DNA of 42,106 nt from a virus: positions 1-42,106 of the IMG/VR virus record IMGVR_UViG_3300020185_000103. One strand, given 5' to 3'. Position numbers and translations under genes: made by a program. Positions 33,772 to 41,516 of this stretch are shown piece after piece (position 1 is the first letter of the stretch; the number at the start of each line of letters is the position of its first letter). Under the pieces are notes generated by a model that saw only the letters and a list, made by a program, of their open reading frames with translations, was not told where the DNA came from and ran no database searches.

Positions 33772-34667
33772 GATTGGTCAAACGTAAATGGTGTTGTATA
33801 ACTGTGCTGACAGTCAGGACACTGTGTGGGGATGTCTTTTTCAGGCACGCCGTCGTTAATTTCCTTCTGATGTTTCTGGACAACATCAATGATTTTCCTG
33901 TCAGCACCCTCAATAAACTCATTAAGGAACAATCTGTCAGATACCAGGGTTCCATCCGGCATTTCAATATACTCTACAGTTTCTGCCATCTGTCGGACGT
34001 GTAGTCCAGTAAGTTTGGAAAAAACTTCATTAAATTGTTTGAGTTTTTCTTCTTCAGTTAAATCAGTAGCATTAACAACTGCAAGCATGCGTTGTTGTTC
34101 AAACTGTTCCATGTTATTGGAATTAATTGCACGATATGTTGCAGGTTTAAGTTTTACTCTTAGATCTCGGTATTCAGTCATATGGTCATAACCAGATATG
34201 TCTACTTGCATGTCAATAAATCTGCGTAAATCTATCTCGTATTCGTTTGTTTCACTACAACCAGGGCATGCACTGGTGTATTCCATCTGTTCGCCATAGC
34301 TGGCAATACGGATACCTATAAGAATAACATCAAAGTCACAAACTGGTATTTCCCAGGCATCTTTAATATTTGGTATACAATGCTCAATAACATCTACTAC
34401 TGCCTGACCATTTAGCAATGCATCAGGACTTTTAAGTATAAGTTCGTCTTTGGTGCTCATTGCCAGTACTGGTAGTTCGCCATTAGCTGGCATATCAATG
34501 CTACCAGGTTTCCAAAATTTACCCTTGCTGGGTAAACTAAGGTAAATCTGTGGTGTTCTCATATATCCACTAAGTGGATTACCAGATTGCTGTGGTTGCA
34601 TTTGTGCTCGTTGCAGAGTCTCCTGCATAACTTTTAGTTCTTCTGGTGTGGGGGATTCTATGCTCAC
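33747..34667 (-). CDS. 26: gp26-like baseplate/tail assembly protein (T4_baseplate family)
   Basis: 306 residues. The central segment (PQIYLSLPSKGKFWKPG, then ELPVLAMSTKDE and CDFDVILIGIRIASYGEQME) and the paired CxxC motifs, C134/C137 (CPGC) and C283/C286 (CPDC), match the T4 gp26 / T4_baseplate family. The cysteines probably bind zinc. T4 gp26 (208 residues) is assigned to hub assembly. A poly-Gln/Pro-like linker precedes the domain at about 20-35. The ATG at 34667 is served by a TATAAATA late octamer 43 bases upstream. The C-terminus carries a -1 frameshift signal at codons 300-302, so a longer isoform is expected. It is divergent from the tape-measure-like gene, which fits a tail assembly chaperone. 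Confidence 0.78.
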   Translation of the reverse strand: MSIESPTPEELKVMQETLQRAQMQPQQSGNPLSGYMRTPQIYLSLPSKGKFWKPGSIDMPANGELPVLAMSTKDELILKSPDALLNGQAVVDVIEHCIPNIKDAWEIPVCDFDVILIGIRIASYGEQMEYTSACPGCSETNEYEIDLRRFIDMQVDISGYDHMTEYRDLRVKLKPATYRAINSNNMEQFEQQRMLAVVNATDLTEEEKLKQFNEVFSKLTGLHVRQMAETVEYIEMPDGTLVSDRLFLNEFIEGADRKIIDVVQKHQKEINDGVPEKDIPTQCPDCQHSYTTPFTFDQSNFFESVS

Positions 34668-34710
34668 TGTGTCATTCTCCGTGGTAAATACATTATATAT
34701 ACCGTAGTTG

Positions 34711-34718
34711 TATTTATA
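34711..34718 (-). promoter_or_regulatory. T4-type late promoter (TATAAATA) for gp26-like gene
   Basis: An exact TATAAATA on the minus strand, 43 bases before the gp26-like ATG, in the 76-base gap shared with the divergent tape-measure-like gene. I see no equally good octamer on the plus strand in this gap. Confidence 0.75.
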
Positions 34719-34743
34719 TGCGTATATAACCAGGATTTAGTAA

Positions 34744-36801
34744 TTGGCAGTCACAGTAGATATTCCAGGAGTTGGAACAGTTGTTGCAGATAATGCTGCT
34801 CAAGATAGCACTCTTAGCAGTATTTTAGCTGCCATTAAGTCACAATCTGGTGATGGCGGCGCCGCTGATAGTCAGGGTGTGCAAGCACTTAACTCACGCT
34901 CACGACAAGCAGGAAGCAGTATAACCAAACTATCAGGTAGTTTTGGTGGACTAAGTGAGACTGTGGCTGCTACCGCAGGCGGAATGTCTAGGGTAGGCCG
35001 TGGTATGTCCAGCCTAATGGACTCCATGACCCGGTCTGCTAGCAGATTTGGCAGTATCACAGGCGAAAGCATGGCACAGTCCATGGGAGAAATTAACCGT
35101 GTGATGAGTTCGGCTGCCCGTGCAATACCAGGTGTCGGCGCGATCCTCGGTCCCCTAGCAGCTGGTGTGGGACTCATAAGTGGTGCTATGGCCAAGCAGA
35201 TGGATGCATATAATACCGCAGCTCAGAGTGGGTTTAGTTTCGGGTATAGCATGGATAACATGCGTACCATTGCAAACGATGCTAATCTGTCTATGACTCA
35301 GCTTACCAACGTAATGCAAAAAAGTAGCAGTGCTATGTCATTATTTGGTGGTGGCACTACTCAGGGAGCCAGACAGTTTGCCAAACTAAACAAAACTGTG
35401 CAAACAGACGTTGGCGGTGCATTGTTAAGTATGGGCGTAGGATTTGAAGAGCAGGGTGTAAGAACTGCTGATACTATTGAACGATTAATGTTAGCTGGTA
35501 TGAGTATGGACGAAATCGCCAGAAGTGGCGACATGGTAGCCAAAGAAACCCTGAAACGAGTAGGAATAGAAAGTCAGTTAGCTAAAATTAATGGCACCAC
35601 ACTACAGCAAGAGCGAGAAAAAACAAAAGCAGCTCAACAAGACGCTACGTTACAAATGACTCTACATGGACTCAAGGGTAAGGAAAGGACCCAGATGAGG
35701 GATTTATACAATCAAATGGAAGAAACAGCACCTGGTATGGGAAGAATGGCTCTAGAATTTCATAAATTTGGTACGATTACTTCAAAACAAAGTGCTCAGC
35801 TAACGCAGATGTATCCCACTATGACCAAAGAAATTGAAAATTATACAAAAGGAATAAAAGCCGGCACTGACACTAGAAGTATTACAGAATTTCTGGCTAG
35901 TCTTGATAAAAGTGCTATTGACAGAGAAACGGCATCCGCCGCTGATTTAGGATCGCAATTGGCCCTCGTGGGTCACAGCGCCGGCGGCCTGTCCGAAACA
36001 CTTCAAAAATCCTTTTTAGGAATAAAAAAACTAGGTACACAATTAGGTCCAGAAGGTGCTCTTAATAAAGTTATCCAAGACCACACTGAACTTATGAAGG
36101 ATGCTGGTAAAGTTACAACCGCTATGATGAACCATGCGAAGATGCTGCATGATACTGGTGTTGAATTAAGCAAGGCTATGACAGCCGCTATCGATGGACC
36201 TATGGGCGATCTGGTTAGGAAAGCTAATTTAGGGATGCTGACAATAATGAAACTGACCGCAGAGGGATCTGGGGTGATTGTTGAGTCTATTAATAGCCTA
36301 TTGAAGAAGCTTCCAGGTTCTTCAAATGTCTTTACTCCAACAGCAACGACTACAAATGATTCCGATGATGCAGATGCAGCAGACAGTGGTACTCCAGAGG
36401 CAACACGGCGCACGGGGTCACTGGGAGCAACTGGTAAATTACTGGAAGACTTTGGTAGTGGTACACGAGTAATGCTACACGGCAATGAAGGAGTCATAAC
36501 AGAAAACCAAATGTCCAACATGTTTTCCAATGTAAACGCTTTTAGAGAAGGCACCTTCAGCGGGATGGCAGACCAAATGTCTAAAGTGATGCAAGCGATC
36601 AAAGATGGCGCCACAACAGAAGAGACTATGGGACAAATAGAACAAATCGTTCCAAGTACCAATGTTGTACATCTGTCAAGCCAGGACAGAGAACTACTAA
36701 GCGAAATTGCTGCAGGCAATAGTATGATTGCTCAAAGTGTTAATAAGGTTGGTATGCGGCAACTAGAAGCCCTTGATGAAGTTAAAATGAACACAGGTTA
36801 A
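34744..36801 (+). CDS. Probable tail tape measure protein (gp29 role)
   Basis: 685 residues starting at TTG 34744, with AGGA 8 bases upstream and no nearby in-frame ATG that keeps the N-terminal MAVTVDIPGVGTVVAD. The protein is Ala/Gly/Ser/Met-rich and mostly helical. It has one hydrophobic segment at about 120-142 (AIPGVGAILGPLAAGVGLIS) and a long helical centre, followed by an Asp/Ala/Thr linker near 535-560 and a C-terminal helical domain. This is the usual look of tape-measure proteins, and the length suits a T4-sized tail (T4 gp29 is 590). It neighbours the gp26-like gene with the frameshift signal, the classic chaperone/tape-measure pairing, though here divergent. Assignment rests on composition and context. 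Confidence 0.55.
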   Translation: MAVTVDIPGVGTVVADNAAQDSTLSSILAAIKSQSGDGGAADSQGVQALNSRSRQAGSSITKLSGSFGGLSETVAATAGGMSRVGRGMSSLMDSMTRSASRFGSITGESMAQSMGEINRVMSSAARAIPGVGAILGPLAAGVGLISGAMAKQMDAYNTAAQSGFSFGYSMDNMRTIANDANLSMTQLTNVMQKSSSAMSLFGGGTTQGARQFAKLNKTVQTDVGGALLSMGVGFEEQGVRTADTIERLMLAGMSMDEIARSGDMVAKETLKRVGIESQLAKINGTTLQQEREKTKAAQQDATLQMTLHGLKGKERTQMRDLYNQMEETAPGMGRMALEFHKFGTITSKQSAQLTQMYPTMTKEIENYTKGIKAGTDTRSITEFLASLDKSAIDRETASAADLGSQLALVGHSAGGLSETLQKSFLGIKKLGTQLGPEGALNKVIQDHTELMKDAGKVTTAMMNHAKMLHDTGVELSKAMTAAIDGPMGDLVRKANLGMLTIMKLTAEGSGVIVESINSLLKKLPGSSNVFTPTATTTNDSDDADAADSGTPEATRRTGSLGATGKLLEDFGSGTRVMLHGNEGVITENQMSNMFSNVNAFREGTFSGMADQMSKVMQAIKDGATTEETMGQIEQIVPSTNVVHLSSQDRELLSEIAAGNSMIAQSVNKVGMRQLEALDEVKMNTG

Positions 36802-36839
36802 ATTAGGTTAAATAGTAAGGTTATATTAGGTTAAATAGT
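36802..36839. repeat. Two 15-base direct repeats before the portal gene
   Basis: ATTAGGTTAAATAGT occurs at 36802-36816 and 36825-36839, a 23-base period. A partial third copy, AGGTTAAAT, precedes them at the end of the tape-measure-like gene. Each contains TTAAATA, which matches six of eight positions of the late octamer when the preceding base is counted, so a weak late promoter for the portal gene is possible. Confidence 0.7.
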
Positions 36840-36860
36840 GAAAAGGTGTTATAATAAGTT

Positions 36861-38600
36861 ATGAGTTGGAAAAAACATTTTAAAGTTGTTAATCAGAGTC
36901 CGCTATCAAACGCAGGACCTAGTAGCAGTAATAGTGACGTAAAGTTCGGAAACTATGCAAGCCAGTTGCCTGAGGTTTATGTTGGCCATCCAAACCGTAT
37001 TGAGCGTTACAGCCAGTATGAGAACATGGACGTTGACAGTGAAATCAACGCCGCACTGGATATTCTTGCAGAGTTTTGTACTCAGTCAAACGAAGAGAAT
37101 AACACTGGATGGGATATTCACTTTCATGAAGAGCCCAGTCAAAACGAAGTAGAAACAATCAGCAAGCAGTTGATCAACTGGAATAACCTTAACGACTTTA
37201 ATCAGAGGTTGTTTAAGATGTTCCGTAACACACTAAAGTATGGCGATCAGGTGTTTATTCGTGATCCAGAAACATTTGAACTGTTCTGGGTTGACATGAC
37301 CAAAGTCACAAAAATTATTGTAAATGAGAGTGAGGGCAAACAGCCTGAGCAGTATGTTTGCAAAGACATTAATCCTAACTTTCAAAACTTAACTGCCACA
37401 CAAGCTACACATGCTGATGATTATCATCGTCAGGGCGATCACAAACAGACTGGATATGTACAGCCCAGTAATGTGTACACCAGTGCTGGTTCTATGAGCG
37501 GCGGCAGATTTGATAATGCTATTAACGAAAAAGCTATTGGCGCAGAACATGTTGTTCATGCCACGCTAACAGAAGGTTTAGACACAAACTGGCCCTTTGG
37601 TAACAGCATACTAGAAAACGTATTCAAAGTTTTCAAACAAAAAGAATTACTAGAAGATGCGATTATTATCTATCGTATCCAACGTGCTCCAGAACGTAGA
37701 GTATTCTATGTTGATGTTGGTGACATGCCAGCACACATGGCCATGGCTTTTGTTGAGCGTGTTAAAAACGAGATACATCAGCGACGTATTCCAAGCACAA
37801 CAGGCGGTGGTACCAACATCATGGATACCACATACAATCCATTAAGTACAAACGAGGATTACTTCTTTCCTCAAACAGCAGAAGGCAGAGGGTCAAAAGT
37901 TGAGACACTGCCTGGTGGTACAAACCTAGGCGAAATTGACGACCTCAAATACTTTACAAACAAACTATTCAGAGGATTGCGTATCCCAATTAGTTACTTG
38001 CCAACGGGACCAGACGAAGGCGCCACGGGGTATAACGATGGCAGGGTAGGCACAGCTCTTATTCAAGAGTATAGATTTAATGAATATTGTAAGAGACTAC
38101 AACGTCTTGTTAGTAAGACATTTGACAGAGAGTTCAAAATGTTCTTGCGTTGGAGAGGACTAGAGCTTGATAATGCTAGCTTTGAATTACGCCTTAACCC
38201 TCCACAAAATTTTGCTAAGTTCAGAGAAACTGAAGTAGATAATGCTAAGATTAGCACATTTACTGCACTTGAGGGGTATCCATTCTTTAGTAAACGCTTC
38301 TTATTAGAAAGATACTTGGGACTAACAGAAGAAGAACTTGCACAAAACTCACGACAGTGGGCTGAAGAAAATGACGAACCAGAAACTGACACGCCAAACA
38401 TGCGTAGTGTTGGTATTACACCAGGTGGCATCGAAAGTGATTTGGATAACTTTGCTATGCCTGATGTGCCAGAAGAGGGTGGTGGAGAAGAGGGCGTAGA
38501 AGCGCCAGAAGGAGAAGGGGCCAGCGCACCAGGAGGTCCAACCGGATCAGCACAAAGCCCAATCCCAGGAACACCACCGCCAACTGAAGTTCCAGCATAA
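36861..38600 (+). CDS. 20: Portal vertex protein gp20
   Basis: gp20 forms the dodecameric portal through which DNA is packaged and to which the tail joins. The protein is unmistakably gp20: HPNRIERYSQYENMDVDSEI, NAALDILAEFCTQSNEEN, RNTLKYGDQVFIRDPETFEL, AEGRGSKVETLPGGTNLGEI and FRGLRIPISYLPTG are the stretches used as a marker in marine myovirus surveys. The length of 579 residues exceeds T4 gp20 (524) mainly through a C-terminal tail rich in Pro, Gly and Glu after about residue 520. No strong Shine-Dalgarno is present; TTATAATAAGTT precedes the ATG. It is followed after 8 bases by a small conserved gene. Confidence 0.97.
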   Translation: MSWKKHFKVVNQSPLSNAGPSSSNSDVKFGNYASQLPEVYVGHPNRIERYSQYENMDVDSEINAALDILAEFCTQSNEENNTGWDIHFHEEPSQNEVETISKQLINWNNLNDFNQRLFKMFRNTLKYGDQVFIRDPETFELFWVDMTKVTKIIVNESEGKQPEQYVCKDINPNFQNLTATQATHADDYHRQGDHKQTGYVQPSNVYTSAGSMSGGRFDNAINEKAIGAEHVVHATLTEGLDTNWPFGNSILENVFKVFKQKELLEDAIIIYRIQRAPERRVFYVDVGDMPAHMAMAFVERVKNEIHQRRIPSTTGGGTNIMDTTYNPLSTNEDYFFPQTAEGRGSKVETLPGGTNLGEIDDLKYFTNKLFRGLRIPISYLPTGPDEGATGYNDGRVGTALIQEYRFNEYCKRLQRLVSKTFDREFKMFLRWRGLELDNASFELRLNPPQNFAKFRETEVDNAKISTFTALEGYPFFSKRFLLERYLGLTEEELAQNSRQWAEENDEPETDTPNMRSVGITPGGIESDLDNFAMPDVPEEGGGEEGVEAPEGEGASAPGGPTGSAQSPIPGTPPPTEVPA

Positions 38601-38608
38601 ATAATACT

Positions 38609-38833
38609 ATGAAATTAAAAAGCCTAATAGAATCAGACAAAAAGCAGAATCCTTTGCAAGTACACCCAAAGGAAGATATGTCTGTTGCACAAAAAACCGA
38701 TACTCGTAAGACCAGACTTACACTAGAGCAGATAAACCGATTGCGTATGCTAAGTGATGTAAAAATTACTGAATATGCTAAAGAATTAACTAATATAAAA
38801 AAGCAATACTCAGTACCTGTAGCAGCTGAATAG
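38609..38833 (+). CDS. Small conserved protein between portal and prohead core
   Basis: 74 residues, basic and helical, with a core RLTLEQINRLRMLSDVKITE. I recall short ORFs with a similar 'LTLxQINRLR' core between gp20 and the core genes in marine T4-like phages, but no function is known to me. T4 carries small prohead core genes (67, 68) in this position, so a minor head role is possible. It starts 8 bases after the portal stop, which suggests coupling, and is followed by a strong terminator, so it is the last gene of the portal transcript. Confidence 0.65.
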   Translation: MKLKSLIESDKKQNPLQVHPKEDMSVAQKTDTRKTRLTLEQINRLRMLSDVKITEYAKELTNIKKQYSVPVAAE

Positions 38834-38879
38834 ATAACTATAATAATTCGCAAGTTGGGATTAAGGCGCCAACATGTAC

Positions 38880-38913
38880 GTCCACTTAGAAATAAGATGG
38901 GCGGTTTTTTTTT
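38880..38913 (+). terminator. Rho-independent terminator after the portal operon
   Basis: GTCCACTTA (38880-38888) pairs with TAAGaTGGGC (38893-38902) around a GAAA tetraloop, with one bulged A and one G-T wobble. GG and nine T follow (38905-38913). This separates the tape measure-portal transcript from the head-core and capsid genes. Confidence 0.78.
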
Positions 38914-39000
38914 GACTTTTAACAAAAATAGTAATTATTCTTTGTATAGTAAATTTTTTGAGCTCAAAACAGGGCATATTACCCTAAAATTTTTATAAAC

Positions 39001-39008
39001 TATAAATA
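39001..39008 (+). promoter_or_regulatory. T4-type late promoter (TATAAATA) for the head-core/capsid operon
   Basis: An exact TATAAATA 37 bases before the ATG of the acidic core gene and about 90 bases after the terminator. It would drive the acidic core protein, gp21, gp22 and gp23. The 211-base gap around it also contains a 14-base palindrome, TTTTGAGCTCAAAA (38956-38969). Confidence 0.82.
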
Positions 39009-39045
39009 AAATTATACATTTGCCTTATAACGAAGGAGTCGTAAA

Positions 39046-39747
39046 ATGTCAGATAAATTTAACCAGCTCATTGAGCTACTAATTGCAGAAGATACAGATA
39101 AAGCAGAAGAGCTTTTCCACGAAATCGTAGTAGAGCGCAGCCGCGATATTTACGAAACCCTTATTGACGAAGAAACTGTTGATGAGGAAGAAGTTGCTGA
39201 AGACGAAGCAGAAGCAGTTGAAGAGAGTGATTTTGACGAAGAATTAGGCGGAGATGCTGCCGACGATATGATCGACGACATTGAAGCTGACGAACAAGGT
39301 TTAGCAGTAGAAGATGACGAAGCCGACGACGAAGAGATCGAAGATCGTGTTGTTGACCTCGAAGATGCACTTGACGAACTCAAAGCAGAATTTGAGAAGA
39401 TCATGGGCGGAGACGAAGAAGAAATGGACATGGACGGCGAAGAAGAGCCAGAGATGGACATGGACATGGATATGGACGCTGACGAAGAGCCAGAGATGGA
39501 CATGGACGCTGAAGAAGAAGATGAAATGGAAGAAACTTTTGTACGTGAGTACACTGAAAAAGTTGCTACTCCATCTAATTCTGAAGAAGGCGATGCAAGC
39601 TCAGGCCCAGTTGCTAAGAAGAATGACATGGGCGGCAAAGTAGCTAGCTCAAGTGGTTCAGCAGCAGAGTCAGGCGGAAGTGCACCTAAAGCAGCCGTAC
39701 AAACAGACGCAGCCGATCCAAAAGGCGCAACGATGAGCAAAGCGTAA
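39046..39747 (+). CDS. Very acidic prohead core protein (gp67/gp68-like)
   Basis: 233 residues with an extreme Asp/Glu content. The N-terminus (SDKFNQLIELLIAEDTDKAE, then VERSRDIYETL) is a short helical domain I associate with core proteins of marine T4-like phages. Residues about 45-165 are acidic, with Met-Asp repeats (EEPEMDMD twice) coded by a 24-base DNA repeat at 39442-39465 and 39484-39507. The tail is Ser/Gly/Ala-rich. It lies directly before the protease and scaffold genes, the place of T4 core genes 67 and 68. It is probably incorporated in the prohead core and cleaved by gp21. AAGGAG lies 9 bases before the ATG. Confidence 0.65.
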   Translation: MSDKFNQLIELLIAEDTDKAEELFHEIVVERSRDIYETLIDEETVDEEEVAEDEAEAVEESDFDEELGGDAADDMIDDIEADEQGLAVEDDEADDEEIEDRVVDLEDALDELKAEFEKIMGGDEEEMDMDGEEEPEMDMDMDMDADEEPEMDMDAEEEDEMEETFVREYTEKVATPSNSEEGDASSGPVAKKNDMGGKVASSSGSAAESGGSAPKAAVQTDAADPKGATMSKA

Positions 39748-39761
39748 GATAAGGCAATAAT

Positions 39762-40385
39762 ATGAACTATCTTAGAGAACACCTAACTTTCGATCAAGCT
39801 GGAATCGTTACTGAGACTGCTAATGAAGGCAAGGATCTCTATATGAAGGGCATTTGTATTCAGGGAGGGGTAAAGAACGCCAACCAGCGTGTTTACCCTG
39901 TCTCTGAGATTTCTAACGCCGTTATGCAGCTCAATGATCAAATAAAAACAGGCAACAGTGTGCTTGGTGAAGTTGATCATCCCGACGATCTTAAAATTAA
40001 TTTAGATCGCGTCAGCCATATGATTACTGAAATGTGGATGGATGGACCAAACGGTTACGGAAAGTTAAAAGTATTACCTACTCCAATGGGAACTTTAGTA
40101 AAGACCATGATGGAGAGTGGAGTTAAACTAGGCGTTAGTAGTAGAGGAAGTGGCGAAGTCAACGAATCTTCTGGTAACGTATCTGGTTTCGAAATTGTCA
40201 CAGTAGATGTTGTGGCACAACCAAGTGCCCCGAATGCATATCCTAAAGCCATATATGAAGGCTTATTGAATATGCGGAATGGGCACAATGCATTAGAAAT
40301 TGCTCGCGAAGCAGGGAGCAATAACAAAGTGCAAAAATACTTGAAAGATGAGGTAACTCGTCTTATCAGGGACTTAAAGATCTAG
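39762..40385 (+). CDS. 21: Prohead core protease gp21
   Basis: gp21 cleaves scaffold and capsid proteins during head maturation. The 207 residues match T4 gp21 (212). Conserved segments include QRVYPVSEI, LGEVDHPDD (with His73 as the likely catalytic histidine), GVKLGVSSRGSG (with Ser126 or Ser127 as the likely nucleophile) and VDVVAQPSAPNAYP near 148-162. These fit the herpesvirus-assemblin-like prohead protease fold. It lies between the acidic core gene and gp22, with gaps of 14 and 9 bases, in the conserved T4 order. Confidence 0.95.
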   Translation: MNYLREHLTFDQAGIVTETANEGKDLYMKGICIQGGVKNANQRVYPVSEISNAVMQLNDQIKTGNSVLGEVDHPDDLKINLDRVSHMITEMWMDGPNGYGKLKVLPTPMGTLVKTMMESGVKLGVSSRGSGEVNESSGNVSGFEIVTVDVVAQPSAPNAYPKAIYEGLLNMRNGHNALEIAREAGSNNKVQKYLKDEVTRLIRDLKI

Positions 40386-40394
40386 GAGACTATA

Positions 40395-41495
40395 ATGCTA
40401 GATACTATCAAACCACTTTTAGATAGTGACCTAATTAATGAGGAAACTAAGTTAGAAATCCAGGAAGCCTGGGACTCAAAACTTACAGAAACTCGTGAAC
40501 TGGTTAGGGCAGAACTCCGTGAGGAGTTTGCTCGTCGATATGCGCATGACAAATCCGTTATGGTTGAGGCCTTGGATCGTATGGTGACTGAAAATCTCAC
40601 AAAAGAACTTGAAGAGTTTGCTCATGAAAAGAAAGCAATCTCAGAAGATCGTGCTAAGTTTGTTGCTAAGATGCAAGAAACATCAAGCACTTTTGACAAG
40701 TTCCTAGTAACCAAGCTAGCAGAAGAAATTAAAGAACTAACTCAAGACCGCAATGCACAGGCCGTATCTGTCGGAAACCTTGAAAAGTTCGTTATTGAAA
40801 GTCTAGCAAAAGAAATTGGAGACTTCCAGGAAGATCGTAACGATGTTGTAGAAACAAAAGTACGTCTTGTTAAGGAAGCTCGTGAGCAGTTTGCAACCCT
40901 CAAAGATAAGTTTATTGAGCGGTCAGCAAAAATTGTTCAGGAGTCAGTTGCTAACAATCTAACAAAAGAACTAACTCAACTCAAAGAGGATATCGAAGCA
41001 GCCAAAGAAAATACCTTTGGACGCAAGATCTTTGAAGCATTTGCAAGTGAATTTAGCGGAAGCTATCTCAACGAAAATAAAGAAATTCGTGAACTAGAAG
41101 CAGTACTTAAAGTAAAAGATGCTGAACTAGTTGAAAGTCAAGCAGCAAACGCAGAAAAGATGCAGATTATTGAGAGTAAAGAGCGTCAAGTAGAAGCCAT
41201 TACAGAAAGCGTTACACGCAAAGAAACAATGGACAAACTTCTATCTAAGCTCAATAAGGATAAGGGCGCAATTATGCGTGACCTTCTAGAAAGCGTACAA
41301 ACAAGTAAGTTACAACCCGCTTTCGAACGTTATCTACCTGCAGTACTAGACGGTGCTGCACCCAAGGCTACTAAGAAAGTAATTTCTGAAAGCCGTGAGG
41401 TAACAGGAGATAAACAAACAAAAACACAACCGGCTGTAGAAAAATTGGATGATACTAATATTATTCAACTACGCCAGTTGGCAGGCCTAAAGTAA
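40395..41495 (+). CDS. 22: Prohead scaffold protein gp22
   Basis: The main internal scaffold of the prohead, later degraded by gp21. The 366 residues are almost wholly charged coiled coil, with repeating 'LTKEL..F..DR..' units (for example TENLTKELEEFAHEKKAISE and ESLAKEIGDFQEDRNDV). The short C-terminus, IIQLRQLAGLK, is typical of marine T4-like gp22. It is longer than T4 gp22 (269), perhaps through duplication of the coiled-coil repeats. AGGAGA lies 6 bases before the ATG. It is flanked by gp21 and gp23 as in T4. Confidence 0.93.
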   Translation: MLDTIKPLLDSDLINEETKLEIQEAWDSKLTETRELVRAELREEFARRYAHDKSVMVEALDRMVTENLTKELEEFAHEKKAISEDRAKFVAKMQETSSTFDKFLVTKLAEEIKELTQDRNAQAVSVGNLEKFVIESLAKEIGDFQEDRNDVVETKVRLVKEAREQFATLKDKFIERSAKIVQESVANNLTKELTQLKEDIEAAKENTFGRKIFEAFASEFSGSYLNENKEIRELEAVLKVKDAELVESQAANAEKMQIIESKERQVEAITESVTRKETMDKLLSKLNKDKGAIMRDLLESVQTSKLQPAFERYLPAVLDGAAPKATKKVISESREVTGDKQTKTQPAVEKLDDTNIIQLRQLAGLK

Positions 41496-41516
41496 GGTAC
41501 CAAAGGAGACAATAAA

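Noticed and set aside
36003-36719. 238-residue open frame antisense to the tape-measure-like gene
   Set aside because: It lies wholly opposite a well-supported gene, is rich in Ser, Pro, Leu and Ile as antisense frames are, has no plausible ribosome site and no recognisable motif.
38596-38603. CATAAATA late-type octamer at the portal stop
   Set aside because: Transcription would begin at or beyond the next gene's ATG at 38609, so it cannot serve that gene; probably chance in A+T-rich DNA.
39314-39643. 109-residue plus-frame ORF with WTWTW repeats inside the acidic core gene
   Set aside because: An alternate-frame reading of the ATGGACATGGAC repeats; no ribosome site or protein-like composition.
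39150-39782. 210-residue Ser-rich open frame antisense to the acidic core gene
   Set aside because: Its poly-Ser composition is the complement of the GAA/GAC/GAT-rich codons on the plus strand; no independent support.
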